Of a DNA stretch of 44,744 bases, positions 24,626-33,760 are shown piece after piece. A model generated the notes under the pieces. The model worked only from the letters and a program-made list of their open reading frames with translations, ran no database searches and was not told the DNA's origin. Location of the stretch: contig CAZDAW010000020.1 in NCBI GenBank assembly GCA_964503685.1, positions 1 through 44,744 of the forward strand, given 5' to 3'. A program made the position numbers and the translations under genes. Source of the stretch: CAZDAW01 sp964503685 (lineage in GTDB: Bacteria; Chloroflexota; Anaerolineae; Anaerolineales; Anaerolineaceae). Within the stretch, counting starts at the first letter, position 1, and each line of letters begins with the position of its first letter.

Positions 24626-25087
24626 ATGCCTGCTAAATCTGAAAAACAAAATGCTGAAAGCCGCCTGGCAGAACTGGCTGAAAATTTGCGTAAACGGAAT
24701 TATCGCATGACCCCCCAGAGAATGGCGGTGTTAAAAACGATGGTCATGAGCGATGAGCACCTGAGCGCCGATCAGATTTACCGGCAAGTCAGAGCCGATT
24801 TTCCGATGACCAGTCTGGCAACTGTCTATAAGACAATGGCGATGTTGAAGGAAGCGGGCGAGGTTTTCGAATTGGGAACAGGCGGCGATGGTAAACGGTA
24901 TGACGTCAGCCGGCCTTACCCGCATCCTCACCTGATATGCCTCAACTGCGGCAGGACGGTGGATCCGGAAATCAGTTTTGATGAAGCGTTTTTGCAGGAG
25001 GCCGTTAAGGTTAGCGGATATCGAATTACCAGTTACCGGTTTGAGTTGTTTGGTATTTGCCCGGCCTGCCAGCAGATTTATAACTAA
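24626..25087 (+). CDS. Fur-family metalloregulator (Fur/PerR type)
   Basis: Metal- or peroxide-responsive repressor of the Fur family, 153 residues. The winged-helix part includes NYRMTPQRMAVLKTM (25-39) and the recognition region TSLATVYKTMAML (62-74). Sensor-site candidates are H45, D93 in RYD, H100 and H102 in HPHLIC. Two CxxC pairs (C105/C108, C145/C148) form the structural zinc site. Whether it is Fur, PerR or Zur cannot be settled from sequence; the neighbour ferritin argues for iron or peroxide. I prefer the ATG at 24626, 9 nt after GAGAG; an in-frame ATG at 24617 directly abuts that motif. Tandem Fur/PerR boxes overlap its promoter. Confidence 0.93.
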   Translation: MPAKSEKQNAESRLAELAENLRKRNYRMTPQRMAVLKTMVMSDEHLSADQIYRQVRADFPMTSLATVYKTMAMLKEAGEVFELGTGGDGKRYDVSRPYPHPHLICLNCGRTVDPEISFDEAFLQEAVKVSGYRITSYRFELFGICPACQQIYN

Positions 25088-25120
25088 TCTATACGATCAA
25101 TTGAAGACAAGGAGCTGAAA

Positions 25121-25615
25121 ATGATTAAGAAAACGGTTTTGGATGAAATGAATGAGCAGATCAACAAGGAGTTATATTCGGCGTACATGTATCTTTCGAT
25201 GGCGGCGCACTTTGAAGCGGTTAATTTACCTGGATTTGCCAACTGGATGCGCGTTCAGGCAAAAGAAGAGACCGAACACGCAATGAAGTTCTTTGATCAT
25301 ATTAACAACCGAGGGGAGAAAGTTGTTCTCAAAGCCATCGAACAACCACCGGTTGAGTTCCAATCTCCCCTGGCCATTTTTGAACAGGCTTATGAGCACG
25401 AGAAATTTGTTACGAGCAGAATCAATTTGATCTATGATCTGGCGGTGAAGGAAAAGGATAACGCCAGCCAGGTTTTCATGCAGTGGTTTGTCAACGAACA
25501 GGTTGAGGAAGAAAAGAATGTTTCACAGATCGTTGAAACGCTCAAGATGGCCGGTGATCAGAGCGGACTGTTATTGATGCTCGATCACGAATTGGGAGAA
25601 AGGGAGAGCGATTAA
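25121..25615 (+). CDS. ftnA: Non-haem ferritin
   Basis: 24-subunit iron-storage cage with ferroxidase activity. The 164 residues carry the FtnA ferroxidase ligands: E17, E49/E50, H53 (EETEHAMKF), E94 (YEHEKF) and E129/E130 near QVEEEKN, the same numbering as E. coli FtnA. AAGGAGC precedes the ATG by about 7 nt. The gene lies 33 nt behind the Fur-family regulator with no promoter or terminator between, so iron storage is probably derepressed or induced through that regulator. No cysteine- or haem-ligand features of bacterioferritin are seen. Confidence 0.95.
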   Translation: MIKKTVLDEMNEQINKELYSAYMYLSMAAHFEAVNLPGFANWMRVQAKEETEHAMKFFDHINNRGEKVVLKAIEQPPVEFQSPLAIFEQAYEHEKFVTSRINLIYDLAVKEKDNASQVFMQWFVNEQVEEEKNVSQIVETLKMAGDQSGLLLMLDHELGERESD

Positions 25616-25624
25616 GAAAGTAAT

Positions 25625-25721
25625 CATCAGGGTTTTATTGGTGAAGGTAATAACAACAACGCTTGATGGGTGCTATTACCCTGATGGATAACTTACATGG
25701 CGGGGGTTATCCCCGCCATGT
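25625..25721. terminator. Two hairpins between ferritin and the convergent GGDEF-EAL gene
   Basis: Hairpin A pairs CATCAGGGT (25625-25633) with ACCCTGATG (25678-25686), with GGTAATA/TATTACC as an alternative inner pairing. Hairpin B is an 11-bp stem, ACATGGCGGGG (25695-25705) with CCCCGCCATGT (25711-25721) and a 5-nt loop. Neither has a T-run, so they may act as bidirectional barriers or stabilise 3' ends rather than as classical terminators. Confidence 0.5.
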
Positions 25722-25765
25722 TCTAAACTGCCTGATCTGAGCGCGATAAAGAGTCAATAAGGATA

Positions 25766-28213
25766 TCAGGCAGGATCAGGTAAGATGTTTTGTGAACACC
25801 CGGGCCTGTCTTTGGAGTAACTTAATAATGACTCAATCGTATTGGCGTCAACGGGTTTCGATAATAGAAAACCCTGTTGATATTTGCAACCCAATTGGGT
25901 AAGGCAATTTTGCTGCTCGATTGTTTCGACGCCCTCAGCAATTAATTCCATGCCAAGATTCTGGGACAAAAGAATGATGGCGTTAACGATTTCCTGAGTG
26001 CTTTCACCATGATCTAACCCATTGATGAATGAGCGGTCAATTTTTATGGCGTTGACGGATAATCGTTGCAAGTATCCCAGTGAAGAATATCCCATGCCAA
26101 AATCATCGATATAAATTTCAATGCCTGCTTTGTGAAGTCTTTCGAACACTGAAGTGACCGTTTCTGAGTCTTCCATGAAGATGCTCTCAGTGATTTCGAT
26201 TTTTAATTGCCTGGGATTCAGCCCGGTATCTTCCAGAATTTTGATGACCTCGTTGGGAAATTCAGGACGGGAGAGTTGTTTGGTTGAGATGTTGACACTG
26301 ACAACAAGCGGCGGGTTTTGGGGATATTTCTGATGCCAGATGTGCATTTGCCTACATGCTTCGCGCAGCGCCCAGAGGCCGAGCGGCATAATCAGATCGG
26401 TTTCTTCCGCTATGGGTATAAATTCAGTCGGGGATATAAAACCGCGTTGAGGGTGCTGCCAGCGGAGAAGCGCCTCTACGCCAATAATCCGGTTTTCTTT
26501 TGTTGAATAAATAGGCTGGTAGTGAAGGGTGAATTGCTGGTTTTCCAAACACAGGCGCATGTCCGATTCAATTTTGATTCTATCAACAAGGTCGGTGCGC
26601 ATCGACTCGTTGAATACAACATAACGGGCCTTTCCGAGGGATTTTGCCTTGTACATGGCGATATCCGCATCGCGCAGCATATCTTCCGGTGTAGTGTAAC
26701 TGAAGTTGCTGAAGACGATTCCAATGCTTACCGTCATTAATACATCCTGTAATACCACCTGGATGGGATCGTTCAACTGGTAGATAATTCTTTGAGCAAT
26801 CTGGTAGGCTTCACTCTCTTCATTCAGGTCTTCCAGCAGAATGACAAATTCATCGCCGCCAAATCGAGCGACTGTGTCCAATGAGCGCAGGCATGCAGCC
26901 AGTTTTTGTGAGGCGGCAACAAGGACGCTGTCGCCGGTCAGGTGTCCCATCGTATCGTTGATTTTTTTGAAGTGGTCGAAGTCGAGGAATAAAACAGCGA
27001 ATAGATTTTTCCGCCTTCTATACCTTTTAATTGCGCCTTCCAAACGATCCATAAATAACGCCCGGTTGGGCAGGCCGGTGAGGGCATCGTGCAGGCTATC
27101 GTAGGCAAGTTTCTCCTGAATTTGCTTGCGTTCGGAGATGTCGGTTGAGACGCCCAGGACATACTTGACTTCACCAGCGTCATCAAAAATGGGACGTTTA
27201 ACGGTTTTCAGGCAATATTTCTTGCCGTGAATATCGGTAATGTTTTCTTCTTCAATGACCTTTTCATGTTGAGTGTTCATTACATACATATCATCACGCT
27301 GGAAAGCCTCCACTTCATGCGAGTTTGGATTGAAATCGGCGTCCGTTTTTCCGACAAGGTCTTCCGCTGTTGTTCCATATAAATCTGCCAGGGCTTTGTT
27401 GGCTAAAGTAAAACGTCCAAGTTTATCTTTAGCGAAGATCAAATTTGGATTGAGGTCAATCACTTGTTTGAAGAACTGGTGTTGCTCTTCGAGCGCGCTG
27501 TTAAGATGATCGCGGTTGAGGGTTGTGGCAATGATTTGGCTGATGACCCGGAGATAATTGAATATTGTATTATCCCATGACCGGGTTGTGCGAATATTTC
27601 CCACGGCAATGATTCCAAGGGTATGAGGGGCAACATATATTGGGATCAGGGCGAACTTTTTAAATCCATAGCGGGTCAGGATTTCTTTTTCTTCTCCGGC
27701 TGCGGCGTTTAAACGAGAGACGTTTGGAATATAAACCGGTTTGCCTTCGTCCAATCGGTTTTTGACCCACATATAGGTGGTGGATGAAAGGGAGAGACAA
27801 TCTTCGAAAGAGACTTTAATATTTGATGATACCCACTCCGCCTTTTTTATGAATATGCTTCCATTGCCTTTACGCAAAAACAAAAGAACCACGTCGCAAC
27901 GGACAACATGCCCGATTTCTTCAATAGCGGCGGATATGGCTTTGTGTATGTTTTCTGCTTCAACAAACGACAATGCTATGGCAGAAAGGGAATGGGAAAG
28001 TATTTGTTCCCGATTCAAAATCAGGCAGGTGGTGACGATGGCAGCCGCGCTGCCGAGCAGAATGGTAATACCACTGGAAATCCACTGCGATAAGGCGCGC
28101 GCAAATAATTGCTGCGCCGCCTCGCTGGCAAGAATAACCAGTAGTGTGATTCCCCCGATGAATCTAATTGATGACGATCTGATACGCGCCCTGCAGCTAT
28201 TAAGACGGGTCAT
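25766..28213 (-). CDS. Membrane GAF-PAS-GGDEF-EAL cyclic-di-GMP enzyme
   Basis: Bifunctional c-di-GMP turnover candidate, 815 residues. Two membrane segments (about 17-32 and 47-66) are followed by a GAF domain (85-235), a PAS domain (245-365), GGDEF (375-540) and EAL (550-800). The cyclase site GGDEF (452-456) and the inhibitory RxxD site (R443-D446) are intact. The EAL part keeps EALLRW (580-585), N641, E675, DDFG (703-706), K724 and E760, so phosphodiesterase activity is also plausible. Which activity dominates cannot be told from sequence. AAGGA lies 6 nt upstream of the ATG at 28213. It stands alone on the minus strand, converging on ferritin. Confidence 0.93.
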   Translation of the reverse strand: MTRLNSCRARIRSSSIRFIGGITLLVILASEAAQQLFARALSQWISSGITILLGSAAAIVTTCLILNREQILSHSLSAIALSFVEAENIHKAISAAIEEIGHVVRCDVVLLFLRKGNGSIFIKKAEWVSSNIKVSFEDCLSLSSTTYMWVKNRLDEGKPVYIPNVSRLNAAAGEEKEILTRYGFKKFALIPIYVAPHTLGIIAVGNIRTTRSWDNTIFNYLRVISQIIATTLNRDHLNSALEEQHQFFKQVIDLNPNLIFAKDKLGRFTLANKALADLYGTTAEDLVGKTDADFNPNSHEVEAFQRDDMYVMNTQHEKVIEEENITDIHGKKYCLKTVKRPIFDDAGEVKYVLGVSTDISERKQIQEKLAYDSLHDALTGLPNRALFMDRLEGAIKRYRRRKNLFAVLFLDFDHFKKINDTMGHLTGDSVLVAASQKLAACLRSLDTVARFGGDEFVILLEDLNEESEAYQIAQRIIYQLNDPIQVVLQDVLMTVSIGIVFSNFSYTTPEDMLRDADIAMYKAKSLGKARYVVFNESMRTDLVDRIKIESDMRLCLENQQFTLHYQPIYSTKENRIIGVEALLRWQHPQRGFISPTEFIPIAEETDLIMPLGLWALREACRQMHIWHQKYPQNPPLVVSVNISTKQLSRPEFPNEVIKILEDTGLNPRQLKIEITESIFMEDSETVTSVFERLHKAGIEIYIDDFGMGYSSLGYLQRLSVNAIKIDRSFINGLDHGESTQEIVNAIILLSQNLGMELIAEGVETIEQQNCLTQLGCKYQQGFLLSKPVDANTIESLLSYSKDRPGCSQNILPDPA

Positions 28214-28543
28214 TGGAATTCCTTTGGATCGCTGTGATGGTTAAAACACATTCCCTCGAAAGTGGTGGGGTAGGGAAAATGTTGTCCCGATACGTGCATG
28301 CTGAGCGACTATGGGGTATGTTAAGCGGGCGATCCTTCCATGGGGTTCCGATAAAAAGGGCATCCAGTCCCAAACATATATTAAGCAGGGTTCTGCCCCC
28401 CTGCATAACACATTTATTAATATTCTGTTTATTTTGAATCGAAAGTAAATAAGGGCAACTACGTATTAAACGCAGTTCCCAACTCGTATTCTTATGGAGT
28501 TTTATACGTTACCCCCAACACTGCTTTACGCGTTTTTTATGGA
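28214..28543. other. Non-coding gap upstream of the GGDEF-EAL gene
   Basis: 330 nt with no credible gene; open frames here lack any family resemblance. It holds a small stem (GCAGGG with CCCTGC, around 28386-28404) and an AT-rich inverted repeat near 28430-28450. I looked for a c-di-GMP riboswitch ahead of the GGDEF-EAL gene and did not find the conserved core. It must contain the promoter of that gene and the end of the response-regulator transcript, neither of which I can place. Confidence 0.4.
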
Positions 28544-29197
28544 CTATTCATCCCAAACCAATATCTTCCTTCGAATAGCGTAGCGGATCAAGTCTCGCTG
28601 AGTTTGCAAGCCAAGCTTATGCATCATATTGCGGCGGTGAATTTCTACTGTGCGCATGCTGATAGAGAGCTTATCGCCGATATCGTAATTGGTTAAACCT
28701 TCGGCGGCCAGGTGGAGTACTTCGCGCTCGCGAGTGGAAAGGGTATCGAAATCATCGGGCGGGTTTTCTTCTGCCTTTTGAAAGTAAGCCTGAATGGCGC
28801 GTTCGGTCAGTTCGGGGCAAAGGTATCGTCTGCCAGCGATAACTTCATAAACGGCTTTCAATAAAGTGGCTGGTTGTGATCCTTTCAACACATAGCCATA
28901 CGCCCCTGCTTTCAGTGCCTCCATAATGTAAGATTCATCGGAATACATCGATAGGATGATGACGCGGGTGTGGAAGGCGCGTTCTTTAATCTGGCGGGTT
29001 ACTTCCAGACCGCTTATTCCAGGCATGACGATATCCATCAGGGCAATATCCGGTTTTAGCTGGTCAATATGGCGGATGATCTCCAAACCATTATCAGCTT
29101 CGCCAACAATCATCAGGCCAGGTTCACTTTCGATGAGAGAGCGCATTCCCTGTCTGACGACAGGATGATCGTCTGCCAGATAGATTCTGATTGTCAT
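28544..29197 (-). CDS. NarL/FixJ-family response regulator
   Basis: DNA-binding response regulator of 217 residues. The receiver domain has the acidic pocket DD (9-10), the phospho-acceptor D55 in IALMDIVMPG and the conserved lysine in YVLKG. A LuxR-type helix-turn-helix follows (about 150-210: LSTREREVLHLAAEGLTNYDI). It is 15 nt downstream of the GAF histidine kinase, with GAGG before its ATG, so the two are a cognate pair. Targets are unknown. Confidence 0.94.
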   Translation of the reverse strand: MTIRIYLADDHPVVRQGMRSLIESEPGLMIVGEADNGLEIIRHIDQLKPDIALMDIVMPGISGLEVTRQIKERAFHTRVIILSMYSDESYIMEALKAGAYGYVLKGSQPATLLKAVYEVIAGRRYLCPELTERAIQAYFQKAEENPPDDFDTLSTREREVLHLAAEGLTNYDIGDKLSISMRTVEIHRRNMMHKLGLQTQRDLIRYAIRRKILVWDE

Positions 29198-29212
29198 AAT
29201 GCCGACCTCAGT

Positions 29213-30394
29213 TCAGATAGGAAGTTCAATGGATATCTGGGTTCCTTTTCCCGGTTTGGAATGGATGGCGCATTTTCCTTGCAGCAACATGGTTCGTTCA
29301 CGGATGCTGCTCAGACCCGTTGAATGAGCTGTTTTCGGTAGCTGTTCAGGGTCAAAGCCAGCGCCGTTATCATAAATACTCAAAGCCAATTGGCGGTCAA
29401 TCACCTTTACTGATACATAGATTTCCGGGGCATGGGCGTGCCGGGCAGCATTGGTTATTGCTTCCTGGATGATACGATAGGCTGCGGTTTCTATTTCAAA
29501 GTTAAAGCGTTTTGCTTCCAGACCGGATGTATCGAAATGAACTGCAATTCCAGTCGATGATGTAAAACGTTCAAACTGCCATTGAAGCGCCACCAATAAG
29601 CCCATGTCGTCCAGGATGGAAGGGCGAAGATTGAGCGACATATTTCGAACCTTGGTGATCAATGTTCGGGTCATTTCTTGAGCTTTTTTCAACGCGCTTT
29701 TTGAACTGGTTGGTGATGTGCGGTTGACTGTTTCGAGGGTAAAGTTCAAGCCGGTCAAGATCTGCCCAATCTCATCGTGCAGGTCTCGCGCCAGCGCCCG
29801 CCGTTCCAACTCCTGAACTTCGAGGAGCCTGTTTGAAAGGGCCTGAACTTCTTTTTCGGCATTAATCCGGGCAATCACGTTGCCGGCTTCAGCAGCGATT
29901 CCTTCCAGAAATTCGAAGGCTGGCGGCGATATCTCGTCGTAATAATGTGAGGCGAGGTAGAGAGCTGCGATAACTTCCTGACGGTGTTTTACAGGGAAAA
30001 TGGCGGCGAAGCGCAGAATGTCTCGTTGGAAATCACGCCTGCGAAGGTCGGGCAATAGGGCCGGGTAGAGCGGATAAACCAGTTCCCCTTCAACAATCAA
30101 ATTAGCCTGTCCCGAGCCGCGATTGAAACGTCCGGCGTTTTTGACAAAATATTCCGGCAATCCAATTTCCATTTCAAGAACCAGATCCTGACTGAAAGGC
30201 TGGAGGATGTAAACGCCGCCGCAATCGACAGCGCCGCTTTGAAAACAGGCTCTTAAAATCAATTCGAGCGCATCGTTTAAATCACTGACGGAATTCAATC
30301 CAGCCGATAAATCGTGACGGATGCGCAATATTTCACCCATCTGGGTGGCATATTCGATATGATCAGAAATGACAGATAGCGTCGATTTTTCCAT
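29213..30394 (-). CDS. Soluble GAF-domain sensor histidine kinase (HisKA_3 type)
   Basis: Cytoplasmic sensor kinase of the NarX/DesK-like HisKA_3 class; 393 residues. A GAF domain (35-180) is followed by the phospho-acceptor box LERRALARDLHDEIGQIL with H206 and a HATPase domain (about 290-390) with AITNAARHA, YDNGAGFD and GLSSIRERTMLL. There is no membrane segment, so the signal is internal or a soluble ligand or partner. The ATG at 30394 (AGG 7 nt upstream) is preferred over a TTG at 30427. It lies directly upstream of its response regulator and is transcribed divergently from the second histidine kinase gene. Confidence 0.92.
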   Translation of the reverse strand: MEKSTLSVISDHIEYATQMGEILRIRHDLSAGLNSVSDLNDALELILRACFQSGAVDCGGVYILQPFSQDLVLEMEIGLPEYFVKNAGRFNRGSGQANLIVEGELVYPLYPALLPDLRRRDFQRDILRFAAIFPVKHRQEVIAALYLASHYYDEISPPAFEFLEGIAAEAGNVIARINAEKEVQALSNRLLEVQELERRALARDLHDEIGQILTGLNFTLETVNRTSPTSSKSALKKAQEMTRTLITKVRNMSLNLRPSILDDMGLLVALQWQFERFTSSTGIAVHFDTSGLEAKRFNFEIETAAYRIIQEAITNAARHAHAPEIYVSVKVIDRQLALSIYDNGAGFDPEQLPKTAHSTGLSSIRERTMLLQGKCAIHSKPGKGTQISIELPI

Positions 30395-30516
30395 AGAACA
30401 ACCTGTTAGGACGAGACCTTCGGACAAATAATCAGTTGCAATTTTCGTGCAAGGATGCCCAAAATGATGTGGACTTTTTCGTTGAGTTGTGCAATAATCA
30501 CACCAGGCTGGCAGAA

Positions 30517-32742
30517 ATGGGTCAGAAAAATAAAAATTCCCTCAATTATATTTTTGCGAACTTACTCTTTACTCGAATCATTCTGCCGATTCTCATCATC
30601 TCCTTGTTTGTGATTGGCGTAACCGGGTATATCAGGAGCAGTAATGTATCTAACCAGCAGATGCAATTGACCCAAACGGTTGCTTTTACGGTGGATAATT
30701 ACCTGCAATATGCCAGTCATACGATAGAAACCATTGCGCTTATGGCGGAAACCGCTACACCCGCAGAATTCAATAAATTTATGGACGCGGTATGGCGAGG
30801 AAGCGCTTATTTCGATACGCTCTATCGTTTGGATTCGAAAGGAAATTTGACTCAGATTGTTCCTCCGGTCCGGCAATATCTTGGCGCGAATATAGCAAGC
30901 CAGTTGGACATGGATTCAATTGATCAATTAAAAGATGGGTTATGGATATCGCCGCCGGTTAAATCGACCCGAACGGGGCTGTTGACTGCCCTGGTTGTCA
31001 AACGCATGGTGAACGAAGAAATGATCGTGGGGGAATTGAATCTGGATACGTTGCAGAGGGTCATCACCGCCGGATTTTCGGTTTCGGATCCGTCGTTGCT
31101 CTTTGTAATTGACCGCAAGGGGAATTTTTTGGCTCACCCACAGCGCAAGCTGGCAGGTAAACAGGTCATCCCTGATGATTTAAGCGTTATTCTTAAAGTG
31201 TTGAATGCTGATGCGCCCGGCTATTATTTCCTTCATAGCCGGCTCGATCTGATTAACGCTGCTCAAGTGTCATCCAGCGGCTGGATTGTTGTGGAACAAA
31301 CGCCCTTTAAGGCAATCTATTCGCCCATTTTGTTGTCTGAGGCTTTGATTACTCTGCTGATCATGGTTATTTTTTCGCTGATCTTTTATGTTTTCAGCAG
31401 GTATCTCAAGCGATTTGTCTTCGATCCCATAATCCAATTGCGCCGCAGCGCAGATGCTCTATCATCAGGCGATTATATTGAGAGCGAAAAATTGATCAGC
31501 AATCGTCCGGCTGTCTTTGAAATTTCTGTATTGTTGGATGCTTTTCAAAATATGAGCCGGACTATTTTGACGCGAGAGATTGATTTGCGCGAGAGCGAAG
31601 AAAAGAATCGGGCGCTTTTCGATGCGATTCGGGATCCGATTCTGGTGTTTGATTATGATACGCACCGAATAACCGATGTCAATGATGCGGCAGTACAGGT
31701 TTACGGTTTCAGTCGCGAGCAATTAATTGGCATGCAGGTCGATGATGTTTCTGTGGAGCCTTGCCTCACTACTGAAGCTATCAAGGACGGTCAGGAACAT
31801 ATTTCAATGTGCTTTCATAAAAAAGCTGATGGGAACGTTTTCCCTGTGGATATTACGACCCGAATTTTTTCTTTGCAGGGGCGAAAAACGATCATAAGTT
31901 CTGTGCGGGATATTACCGAACGATTGAGGGTTGAACAACAATTGCGCAATTATGCAACTGAGTTAGAGAAAAGCAATGAAGAGATAAAACGTTTCACTTA
32001 TCTCATTTCACACGATTTGCGCGCACCGCTGGCGAATTTAAAGGGATTCGCGGATGAATTACGCCTGTCAATAAACGACCTTCAGCCGGTGATCGAAGAG
32101 GGATTATCGAGATTGAACCAGGGTGAACAGCAGGCTGTGCGCGATATCAAAGATAAGGATATCCCGGAGGCGCTGAGTTTCATCGAGAATGCGGTGACCA
32201 GGATCGATCATTTTATTGCTGCGTTGTTGAAGCTGGCGCGCCTGGGTTACCGCGAACTTAAGCTAGAATCGATTGACATGAACGAAATGGTGCAAATGAC
32301 GCTGATGACGCTGGCGCATCAGATCAACGAGCGGCAGGTTAAAGTTTCGGTCGGGGCGTTGCCAGAAGTTAATGCTGACCGTCTGGCAGTGGAGCAGGTG
32401 CTGGAAAATCTGTTGCATAACGCGGTAAAATATCTCGACCCGGAACGACCCGGTGAAATAGAAATTTCGGCAGAAGTGAAACAGGACGTGGATTGGGCCG
32501 AAGAAGCGGTTTTTTGCGTGAGAGATAATGGCCGTGGAATTGCCGAGAGCAGCCGCGACCAGATATTTGAACCTTTTGTTAGATCTGGCGACAATTCTAT
32601 CCCGGGTGAAGGAATGGGACTGGCTTATACACAGATGCTCGTCCGCCGGCACGGCGGGAAAATCTGGTTTGAATCAGTTGCAGGAATGGGAACGGCATTT
32701 TTCTTTACATTGCCGATGAATAAGAAATCTGTTGCCAATTGA
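30517..32742 (+). CDS. Membrane sensor histidine kinase (Cache-HAMP-PAS-HisKA-HATPase)
   Basis: 741-residue transmembrane kinase. TM1 (18-38), an extracytoplasmic Cache-like sensor region (about 40-270, with FVIDRKGNFLAHPQ), TM2 (273-295), HAMP (296-350), PAS (365-475), HisKA with the phospho-histidine H499 in ISHDLRAPLANLKGF, and a HATPase domain (610-735) with NLLHNAVKYL, DNGRGI and GEGMGLAY. A coiled segment with extra residues (515-550) sits between the H-box helix halves. The frame is open upstream from a TTG at 30436, but the ATG at 30517 gives a natural N-terminus. No response regulator is adjacent on this strand; the receiver at 36972 is one candidate partner. Confidence 0.92.
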   Translation: MGQKNKNSLNYIFANLLFTRIILPILIISLFVIGVTGYIRSSNVSNQQMQLTQTVAFTVDNYLQYASHTIETIALMAETATPAEFNKFMDAVWRGSAYFDTLYRLDSKGNLTQIVPPVRQYLGANIASQLDMDSIDQLKDGLWISPPVKSTRTGLLTALVVKRMVNEEMIVGELNLDTLQRVITAGFSVSDPSLLFVIDRKGNFLAHPQRKLAGKQVIPDDLSVILKVLNADAPGYYFLHSRLDLINAAQVSSSGWIVVEQTPFKAIYSPILLSEALITLLIMVIFSLIFYVFSRYLKRFVFDPIIQLRRSADALSSGDYIESEKLISNRPAVFEISVLLDAFQNMSRTILTREIDLRESEEKNRALFDAIRDPILVFDYDTHRITDVNDAAVQVYGFSREQLIGMQVDDVSVEPCLTTEAIKDGQEHISMCFHKKADGNVFPVDITTRIFSLQGRKTIISSVRDITERLRVEQQLRNYATELEKSNEEIKRFTYLISHDLRAPLANLKGFADELRLSINDLQPVIEEGLSRLNQGEQQAVRDIKDKDIPEALSFIENAVTRIDHFIAALLKLARLGYRELKLESIDMNEMVQMTLMTLAHQINERQVKVSVGALPEVNADRLAVEQVLENLLHNAVKYLDPERPGEIEISAEVKQDVDWAEEAVFCVRDNGRGIAESSRDQIFEPFVRSGDNSIPGEGMGLAYTQMLVRRHGGKIWFESVAGMGTAFFFTLPMNKKSVAN

Positions 32743-32807
32743 ACTTTATAGGACGAAGGAATTATTGCAATTCCAATCCGAATACTTTCCGAAAGCCGGA
32801 CAGGGGA

Positions 32808-32813
32808 TATAAT
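32808..32813 (+). promoter_or_regulatory. Possible -10 element for the UbiA-moeA operon
   Basis: TATAAT preceded by GGGA, 38 nt upstream of the UbiA-like start. The only -35 candidate, TTTCCG at 32786, is weak. Confidence 0.35.
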
Positions 32814-32850
32814 TAACTCAAGGGATTATGAAACGTTGAGGCGAGTTTTG

Positions 32851-33759
32851 ATGAAAGAAAGCGGCTTCAAATTCATTTTGCGTATTACCAACCCCTATTT
32901 TTTGCTGGCGGGGGGCCTGACCTATGCGCTGGGCGCGGGGATAGCCCGTTATTTCGGAGATCTGCCAGACTGGGGTATTTATTTTCTGGGACAGGCATGG
33001 ATCACGGCTGTGCAATTGGGCACTATTTATTTAAAGGAGTATTTTAATCCGGCTTATAACCCGGCGATAAACGAACACATGTCAAAAAATGGCGATCCTT
33101 CACCGGAAACGATTCGCCAAATGCGGGCGGCATTGTTGTTTGCAGCCGCAACCATGCTGACTATTGTTGCTATACTCACATTTTTGCTGTATAAAGATCA
33201 CCTGATTAATCCGGTTTTGATGATGATATTGCTCCTCTCTTTTTTGGGAGCATTCTTTTACGCCACCCCGCCTGTTCGTCTTGCAGATAATGGTTATGGG
33301 GAACTGGTGATTTCAATTTTCATTGCAAACCTGACGCCTATGCTGGCTTGTCTTCTTCAATCTGCTGACCTTCACCCTCTTTTGGCAATGAGTACATTCC
33401 CGCTGACGCTGTTTTATCTGGCGATGTTGCTGGCGGTTGAATTTCGGGATTATGCGGAGGATATAAAAAACAGGAAAAGTAATTTATTAATCCGCATGGG
33501 GTGGCAGCGCAGCATGCGTCTCCATAATTTTCTCATTCTTGGCGCGTTTTTGTTGCTGGCAGCAGGGGCAAGCGCCGGGCTGCCCTGGCGGATTGCCTGG
33601 CCGGTTTTTCTCACACTTCCCCTGGGCGTCTTTCAGATTTGGCAAATGGGGCAGATAGCTGGTGGAGAGAAGCCGCGCTGGAAGTTGCTTGTCTTCATTG
33701 CAGCCGTACTGTTTGGTTTACCTGCTTATCTTTTAGCTTTTTCCTACTGGATTGTTTGA
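32851..33759 (+). CDS. UbiA-family prenyltransferase-like membrane protein
   Basis: 302-residue protein with about eight membrane segments in the pattern of UbiA/MenA prenyltransferases, which attach polyprenyl chains to aromatic acceptors. The loop after the third helix has PPVRLADNGYGEL (140-151), and the second Asp-rich motif region reads EFRDYAEDIKNRKSNLLIRMG (197-217), as in MenA-like enzymes. The first motif, normally NDxxD, is replaced by LKEYFN (61-66), so metal-diphosphate binding may be altered and the activity is doubtful. The ATG at 32851 has GAGG 9 nt upstream; a TTG at 32836 also exists. The gene is 1 nt from moeA and heads a four-gene run. Confidence 0.7.
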   Translation: MKESGFKFILRITNPYFLLAGGLTYALGAGIARYFGDLPDWGIYFLGQAWITAVQLGTIYLKEYFNPAYNPAINEHMSKNGDPSPETIRQMRAALLFAAATMLTIVAILTFLLYKDHLINPVLMMILLLSFLGAFFYATPPVRLADNGYGELVISIFIANLTPMLACLLQSADLHPLLAMSTFPLTLFYLAMLLAVEFRDYAEDIKNRKSNLLIRMGWQRSMRLHNFLILGAFLLLAAGASAGLPWRIAWPVFLTLPLGVFQIWQMGQIAGGEKPRWKLLVFIAAVLFGLPAYLLAFSYWIV

Positions 33760-33760
33760 T

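Noticed and set aside
28200..28406. 68-codon minus-strand frame upstream of the GGDEF-EAL gene
   Set aside because: It overlaps the start of the real gene, has no family resemblance and low-quality initiation. It is treated as non-coding leader.
28214..28440. Possible c-di-GMP riboswitch ahead of the GGDEF-EAL gene
   Set aside because: A CTCGAAAG-like stretch occurs on the plus strand, but the conserved GEMM core and receptor are not present and the strand is wrong for the gene.
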